NCBI GenBank assembly: GCA_900546325.1
Contig: URCR01000007.1
Coordinates: forward strand, 16,938 to 80,937
Source: an uncultured Lachnospiraceae bacterium
GTDB taxonomy: Bacteria; Bacillota; Clostridia; Lachnospirales; Lachnospiraceae
Length of the DNA stretch: 64,000 nt
Reading direction: 5' to 3'
Both the position numbers and the translations under genes were made by a program. The notes beneath the pieces are model-generated. The model ran no database searches, was not told where the DNA came from, and saw only the letters and a list, made by a program, of their open reading frames with translations. Positions 59,663 through 64,000 of the stretch are shown here, one piece after another. Each line of letters begins with the position of its first letter. The stretch's first letter is position 1.

Positions 59663-61909
59663 ATGTCAGCAAAAAAAGCAACAGAAATGATTCGCTACTA
59701 TAAAAACCCGAACGGTCCTACGATTGGTGTGACCGCCAAAGATGTGATCGAATCCGACGGTCTTTATTTCAAAGACTTAAACGGTGACGGAACATTAAAT
59801 ACTTACAAAGACTGGAGAAAGACTCCTTCAGAGCGCGCCAGAGCACTTGCAGAGGAACTTTCCTCCGAGGAAAAGATCGGCCTGCTCTTCATCAACTCCT
59901 TGAAAATGGGAGCTTACCAGGAAGATAAAGAAGCAGTTGATGCAACCGGACTTCTCGACGAGAAAGTGATTGAAAAAGACACTACGATCTTTAACGCAGA
60001 AAAATATCACGGAACAACTTATACGGTAAAGGATATGGGAATCCGCCACTTTATCCTGCGTGAGAATCCAAAGCCGGACGAGCTTGTAGACTGGATGAAC
60101 GAACTGAATGCACTTGCGGAAGGCGAGACACATGCGATCCCGGTTCTCATGGCATCAAACTCCCGAAATGAAAATGGGGAGATCGTCTTCGGTATGAACG
60201 ATGCTGCCGGTGTATTTGCCACATGGCCGGGAACGATGGGGATCGCCGCTGCCGTAAAAGGAAGCAGCCTTGACCTGATCGACGATTTTGCAGAATGTAT
60301 CCGTGAAGAATGGGATGCAACCGGAATGAAAAAAGGATATATGTATATGGCAGACGTCGTGTCTGATCCGAGATGGCAGCGTACTTACGGTACGTTCGGC
60401 GAAGATCCGGAACTGATCAACAACATTTTTGACCGCCTTGTGCCGGGCGTACAGGGAAGCAAAGACGGTGTGACAACAGATGGTGTTGCAATGACTGTCA
60501 AACATTTCCCGGGCGGCGGTGCTCGTGAAAATGGATTTGACCCGCACTACAAACAAGGTCAGTGGAATGTCTACCAGACAGAGAACAGCTTACAGAAATA
60601 CCACCTGCCGGGATTCCAATCTTCTATTGCAAACCACGTCTCCTCCATCATGCCGTACTATGCAAAGCCTGCTGCCGAAAAGAGCGGTATCCAGTATGAC
60701 ATGAACGGAAATCCGATTGAGATGATCCCGGTTGGATTTGCATTTAATCAGTTTTTCTTAAAAGAACTTCTGCAAAACCAGATGAACTTCCAAGGCTATA
60801 TCAACAGTGATTCCGGTATCACGATCAATATGGCATGGGGTGTGGAAGAGCTCGACATTCCTGAGAGAATCGCACTGGCAGTCAACTCCGGTGTCGATAT
60901 CATCAGCGGTTCCTTCGATGTATTTGCCGCAAAAGAAGCTCTGGAGAGAAGAACAAACGGCTACTATACAGACGGCGGGCACAAGATTCCTGACGGCTAT
61001 ACATTAGAGCAGATCACATTGTCTGAAGAAGCTCTCACAACTGCAGCCGCACACACCTTAAAAGAAATGTTCGAACTTGGCGTATTTGAAAATCCATACC
61101 GCGATCCACAGACCGCAAAAGATGTCGTTGCCAATCCGGTTCACTGGAAAAATGCCGATGACGTGCACAGAAAATCTGTCGTGCTTCTGAAGAATAAGGA
61201 TCAGCTCCTTCCACTGACAGCAGAAAAACTCGCAGACAAAAAAATCTTTGCAAAAGGATTCGCGTCAAAAGAGGAAACTGCCAAAGCTCTTACCGAAAAA
61301 CTTCACAGCATCTTAGCTGAGACCGCCGGTGTGACACTGACAGACAATTACGGGGAAGCTGACTATGCACTCCTCTTCGCAAGTCCTAGCTCCGGAGAAT
61401 ACTTTAACGCAACAAAAGGATATCTCGAACTGGATATCTGCGAAAACAAAACTGTCCACGATGTTGATGATCTCGGAAGACCTGCCGAGGCGACACACGA
61501 AGAGACAACGCTTCTTGGCACTGACGAGATCCGCGTGATTTCAGAAGCCGTTCATGCAAACGGCGGAAAGGTGATTTCCAACATCAACTTTACACTCGCA
61601 TGGATGGTAGGAAATGTAGAACGTTATTCCGACGCGCTGCTCGCCGGATTCGATACCTTCCCGAAAGCGACGATCGACATTATCACCGGTGTATCTGCTC
61701 CAACCGGAAAAATGCCGATCACCCTTCCAAAAGATGACAATGTTCTTGCTGTAAGCGCCGATGGTGTATGCGTATCCCGCAACGACGTGCCGGGATATGA
61801 CAAAGACTTCTATATGCCGAAAGAAATGAAAGACGAGAACGGCAAAGCATACGCTTACCGGGACAGCGAAGGAAATTATTATGAAATGAATTTTGGACTT
61901 GGGTTCTAA
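59663..61909 (+). CDS. Glycoside hydrolase family 3
   Basis: 748 residues, no signal peptide, so cytosolic. GH3 motifs: AMTVKHFPGGGARENGF, and QGYINSDSGITI where the Asp of SDSG is the expected nucleophile (usual family motif SDW). The C-terminal alpha/beta domain and FnIII-like end (about 520-748) follow. A GAT-like AACAATGTC start has AGATTGGAGAAG upstream. Specificity (beta-glucosidase, beta-xylosidase or other) cannot be set from sequence. Confidence 0.9.
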   Translation: MSAKKATEMIRYYKNPNGPTIGVTAKDVIESDGLYFKDLNGDGTLNTYKDWRKTPSERARALAEELSSEEKIGLLFINSLKMGAYQEDKEAVDATGLLDEKVIEKDTTIFNAEKYHGTTYTVKDMGIRHFILRENPKPDELVDWMNELNALAEGETHAIPVLMASNSRNENGEIVFGMNDAAGVFATWPGTMGIAAAVKGSSLDLIDDFAECIREEWDATGMKKGYMYMADVVSDPRWQRTYGTFGEDPELINNIFDRLVPGVQGSKDGVTTDGVAMTVKHFPGGGARENGFDPHYKQGQWNVYQTENSLQKYHLPGFQSSIANHVSSIMPYYAKPAAEKSGIQYDMNGNPIEMIPVGFAFNQFFLKELLQNQMNFQGYINSDSGITINMAWGVEELDIPERIALAVNSGVDIISGSFDVFAAKEALERRTNGYYTDGGHKIPDGYTLEQITLSEEALTTAAAHTLKEMFELGVFENPYRDPQTAKDVVANPVHWKNADDVHRKSVVLLKNKDQLLPLTAEKLADKKIFAKGFASKEETAKALTEKLHSILAETAGVTLTDNYGEADYALLFASPSSGEYFNATKGYLELDICENKTVHDVDDLGRPAEATHEETTLLGTDEIRVISEAVHANGGKVISNINFTLAWMVGNVERYSDALLAGFDTFPKATIDIITGVSAPTGKMPITLPKDDNVLAVSADGVCVSRNDVPGYDKDFYMPKEMKDENGKAYAYRDSEGNYYEMNFGLGF

Positions 61910-61925
61910 AAATCTTATCCAACAT

Positions 61926-61962
61926 AAAAAGGAGAGGGCGCCTCATCAGGCTGTCCCTCTCC
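61926..61962 (-). terminator. Terminator overlapping the 3' end of the kinase gene
   Basis: GGAGAGGG (61955-61962 on minus) pairs with CCCTCTCC (61931-61938), followed by TTTTT. The kinase stop codon (61946-61948) lies inside the loop. Confidence 0.85.
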
Positions 61963-62920
61963 GAATCAATTCTTCTACTTCTTCTCTATCAGGCATGGAG
62001 CAAAGCGCTCCTTTTCTCGTCGTCACAAGAGCTGCCGCGGCATTTGCAAAGACTAACATTTCTTCTAGCTTGTTCTCATCAAACCCCTCTATGCCATACT
62101 GCAGTACATCATGCAGCATGCTGCCGCAAAAGGTATCTCCGGCTCCTGTCGTCTCAATACTGTTACAGCAGAATCCTGGCTTTTCTACAACATGCTCTTT
62201 ATAAAATGCCCGGCTTCCCTCTTTTCCCATTGTCAAGCAGGCGAGTACAATGTTCGGATACTCCGCAAGAATCTGTCTCATTCCCTCATTGAGATCTTTT
62301 TTTCCTGTCACAAACTGCACTTCATTATCTGAAATTTTTAAAATATCACAGTGGGCAAATCCATACCGCATCTGCACCTTTGCCTGCTCCAGATTCTCCC
62401 ACAGTGGTTCTCTCAAATTCGGATCAAAGGAACGAAGAATGTTATATTTTTCTGCGATTGCGATCGCTTTCTCCGTTGCCTTTCTCACATTTTCATGTGT
62501 CATGGACAAAGTTCCAAAATGAAAGATCTTCCCTTCTCTCAGAAAATCCTCCTCCACTTCCTTCTCCGTCAGACAGATATCTGCCCCGGGATTGCGATAG
62601 AAGGAAAAATCTCTGTCTCCATTTGCCAGCTTATGTACAAAAGCCAGTGTAGTATGTACTGTCGGATCCATTCGGACATGGGAGCTTTCAATTCCAACAG
62701 AACGGATTGTTTCCTTCAGCCGCCATCCAAATTCATCTTTCCCGACTTTCCCGATAAATGCAGTCTTTCTTCCCATCTTCTGCAGCATTGCCAGAACATT
62801 GCACGGAGCTCCTCCCGGGTTTGCCTCAAACAGTTCATTACCCTGTTCACTTTTCCCCGAGGACGTAAAATCAATCAACAGTTCTCCCAACGCAATTACA
62901 TCGTACTTTTTATGATTCAT
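61946..62920 (-). CDS. PfkB-family sugar kinase (fructokinase-like)
   Basis: 324 residues from ATG 62920 (CCGGAGGCG upstream; the longer frame overlaps the isomerase gene). NPGGAPCNVLAMLQKMG and the catalytic GAGDTFCGSML motif are the two PfkB signatures; the N-terminus VIALGELLIDF fits fructokinases. It overlaps the isomerase gene by 11 nt, so it probably phosphorylates the ketose that enzyme makes. Confidence 0.9.
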   Translation of the reverse strand: MNHKKYDVIALGELLIDFTSSGKSEQGNELFEANPGGAPCNVLAMLQKMGRKTAFIGKVGKDEFGWRLKETIRSVGIESSHVRMDPTVHTTLAFVHKLANGDRDFSFYRNPGADICLTEKEVEEDFLREGKIFHFGTLSMTHENVRKATEKAIAIAEKYNILRSFDPNLREPLWENLEQAKVQMRYGFAHCDILKISDNEVQFVTGKKDLNEGMRQILAEYPNIVLACLTMGKEGSRAFYKEHVVEKPGFCCNSIETTGAGDTFCGSMLHDVLQYGIEGFDENKLEEMLVFANAAAALVTTRKGALCSMPDREEVEELIRRGTA

Positions 62921-63599
62921 GTTTCGCCTCCGGATATTCATTGCACAACAAACGGTAAGGTGCCTCATCCTCCTCAATCTCCGGAAATCTTCCCACTTCC
63001 TCATAAAACCGGTTGTCCGTATTGTCATCATTGCACATAGAAACTTCCCCGATCAAGACATCTCCAGTTCCTTCCTTTACATCAAAATCATGATATTGAT
63101 GCGGCCACAACGTAATGCTCTCTCCCGGTCTCAGTTCCACTCCGGTTCCTGCACTCACATAGTAAGAGCGCCCATCGGAATTCACAAGAACATCGCTGTC
63201 ATCAAAACTTCCGTCTCCTTTATCGTTATAGAGATGGATAATCAATGTTCCACCGCCACGGTTGATGATATCCTCTGATTTTTTCCAATGGAAATGCATT
63301 GGTGAGTGCTGTCCCTCTTTTAACATCAAAAGCTTCTCCGCATATACTTTCTTGTACTTTGGATTATTCTGATTCCCATTACGGATTGTGACAAGAGCAA
63401 ATCCTACCTTATCAAAATCCCCCAGTCCATAATCTGTAATGTCCCATCCAAGCATGTTATCCCGGATCTCATCATATTCTTCTGACTTTGTCTCCCATTC
63501 CTTAGGACTCCATGAACAGAATGGTGGAAGCTCAAAACCATGCTTCTTCGCAAGACTCTCCATATCCTTGATGCATTGATTAATCTTTGAACGTTTCAC
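62910..63599 (-). CDS. D-lyxose / D-mannose isomerase (cupin)
   Basis: 229 residues, GTG start at 63599 with GAGGAG upstream. Cupin metal ligands visible in MHFHWKKSED (two His and Glu) and WPHQYHDFDV (His). Matches the YdaE/D-lyxose isomerase family, which turns D-lyxose into D-xylulose and D-mannose into D-fructose. With the kinase, a two-step entry into central metabolism is likely. Confidence 0.9.
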   Translation of the reverse strand: MKRSKINQCIKDMESLAKKHGFELPPFCSWSPKEWETKSEEYDEIRDNMLGWDITDYGLGDFDKVGFALVTIRNGNQNNPKYKKVYAEKLLMLKEGQHSPMHFHWKKSEDIINRGGGTLIIHLYNDKGDGSFDDSDVLVNSDGRSYYVSAGTGVELRPGESITLWPHQYHDFDVKEGTGDVLIGEVSMCNDDNTDNRFYEEVGRFPEIEEDEAPYRLLCNEYPEAKHES

Positions 63600-63648
63600 A
63601 CTAATTCAACTCCTCTTCTTACATTTCCAATACAGTTTGATTGCGATT

Positions 63649-63677
63649 AGTATAACAAAAACTCGTTTCTTCTACAA
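63649..63677 (-). promoter_or_regulatory. Promoter of the isomerase-kinase operon
   Basis: TTGTAG (63672-63677), 17-nt spacer, TATACT (63649-63654) on the minus strand. Confidence 0.6.
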
Positions 63678-63782
63678 GAGATTCTCTGTTTTCCCGTAAA
63701 AACATGGGATATTCTATATATTTATAAGATATAGTCACATTGTTCCACCGTTAAAAAATATTTGAAAGTTATCCGTTTACAA

Positions 63783-63810
63783 CAAAAAAAGTACCGAATC
63801 ACTTCGATAC
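63783..63810 (-). terminator. Terminator after tRNA-Cys
   Basis: AGTATCGAA and TTCGGTACT pair on the minus strand around GTGA, followed by seven T. Confidence 0.88.
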
Positions 63811-63815
63811 TTTCT

Positions 63816-63887
63816 AAGGCGCCAACCAGATTTGAACTGGTGATAGAGGTGTTGCAGACCTTTGCCTTACCACTTGGCTATGGCGCC
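63816..63887 (-). tRNA. tRNA-Cys (anticodon GCA)
   Basis: 72 nt: acceptor GGCGCCA paired to TGGCGCC, D arm with AAGTGGTAAGG, anticodon loop TCTGCAA (GCA), T arm CCAGTTCAAATCTGG, discriminator T as expected for Cys, no encoded CCA. Confidence 0.95.
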
Positions 63888-63937
63888 ATATACTATATTA
63901 TACTTACATATATATAAAATATGCAAGTATTTTTAAA

Positions 63938-64000
63938 TGACTCCTACGGGAATCGAACCCGTGTTACCGCCGTGAAAGGGCGATGTCTTAACCGCTTGAC
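63938..64000 (-). tRNA. tRNA-Glu (anticodon TTC), partial
   Basis: The 3' 63 nt are inside the window: GTCAAGCGGTTAAGAC, anticodon loop CTTTCAC (TTC), T arm ACGGGTTCGATTCCCGT, acceptor end AGGAGTC and discriminator A. The first bases of the 5' acceptor strand lie beyond 64000. Confidence 0.92.

Noticed and set aside
1..64000. CRISPR array or cas genes
   Set aside because: No regularly spaced direct repeats and no cas-like proteins seen; the only tandem repeats are within coding sequences.

Overview
The window is a bacterial chromosome segment that fits a gut Firmicute of the Lachnospiraceae (Dorea / Mediterraneibacter / Blautia-like; genus not certain). Reasons: moderate-GC coding with AT-rich intergenic DNA, strong AGGAGG ribosome sites, tRNA genes without encoded CCA, a large Bacillus/Clostridium-type SRP RNA, several clostridial DUF families (DUF6128, DUF5685, DUF6062, DUF951), and an F-type plus a V/A-type ATPase in one genome. 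Most genes lie on the minus strand in short operons ending in hairpin terminators.

Layout. 1-4.1 kb: F-ATPase operon (two AtpI/AtpZ-type assembly proteins, then a, c, b, delta and a partial alpha); the c subunit carries the full Na+-site signature. 4.2-9.4 kb: trmL, then an aminotransferase / Lrp regulator / AIR-synthase-like operon, a 33-residue membrane peptide and a B12-radical SAM protein. 9.5-18.2 kb: SRP RNA, pepC, tadA, a siroheme reductase, a VanY-like carboxypeptidase and a translationally coupled DUF5685 / DnaJ / membrane-protein operon.

18.3-25.6 kb: a 7.25-kb integrated element in tRNA-Lys(CTT). It is bounded by 40-bp perfect repeats that extend to 131 bp at 94% identity. It has a tyrosine integrase, a DUF927 ATPase, an XRE regulator whose promoter shares its -35 hexamer with the opposing promoter, and an operon of very small proteins (two of them about 35-residue membrane peptides) ending in a DUF1643 gene. 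No capsid or conjugation genes are visible, so it looks like a small satellite or mobilizable element. It is the best candidate here for an undescribed system.

25.8-35.4 kb: YitT protein and a complete nine-gene V/A-ATPase operon (H-C-I-K-F-E-A-B-D) whose K subunit lacks the Na+ ligands, so the cell probably has one Na+-coupled and one H+-coupled rotary ATPase. 35.6-43.9 kb: trmB, a cysteine-rich miniprotein overlapping a thioredoxin, glgB, an 824-residue TPR/acidic/AAA-like protein, a gene-poor 1.2-kb region with a decayed gene, and bioY under a BirA operator. 43.9-48.6 kb: aconitase-like hydratase, rpsF-ssb-rpsR, DUF951 and a class B sortase.

48.8-54.3 kb: a 2-aminoethylphosphonate locus (ABC ATPase, a fused permease-permease-binding-protein polypeptide, PhnW, PhnX) that would import the compound and convert it to acetaldehyde and phosphate. 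54.4-59.5 kb: two related secreted proteins of unknown role, a membrane protein and an AraC-type regulator. 59.6-64 kb: a GH3 glycosidase facing a D-lyxose/D-mannose isomerase plus PfkB kinase pair, then tRNA-Cys and a partial tRNA-Glu(TTC).
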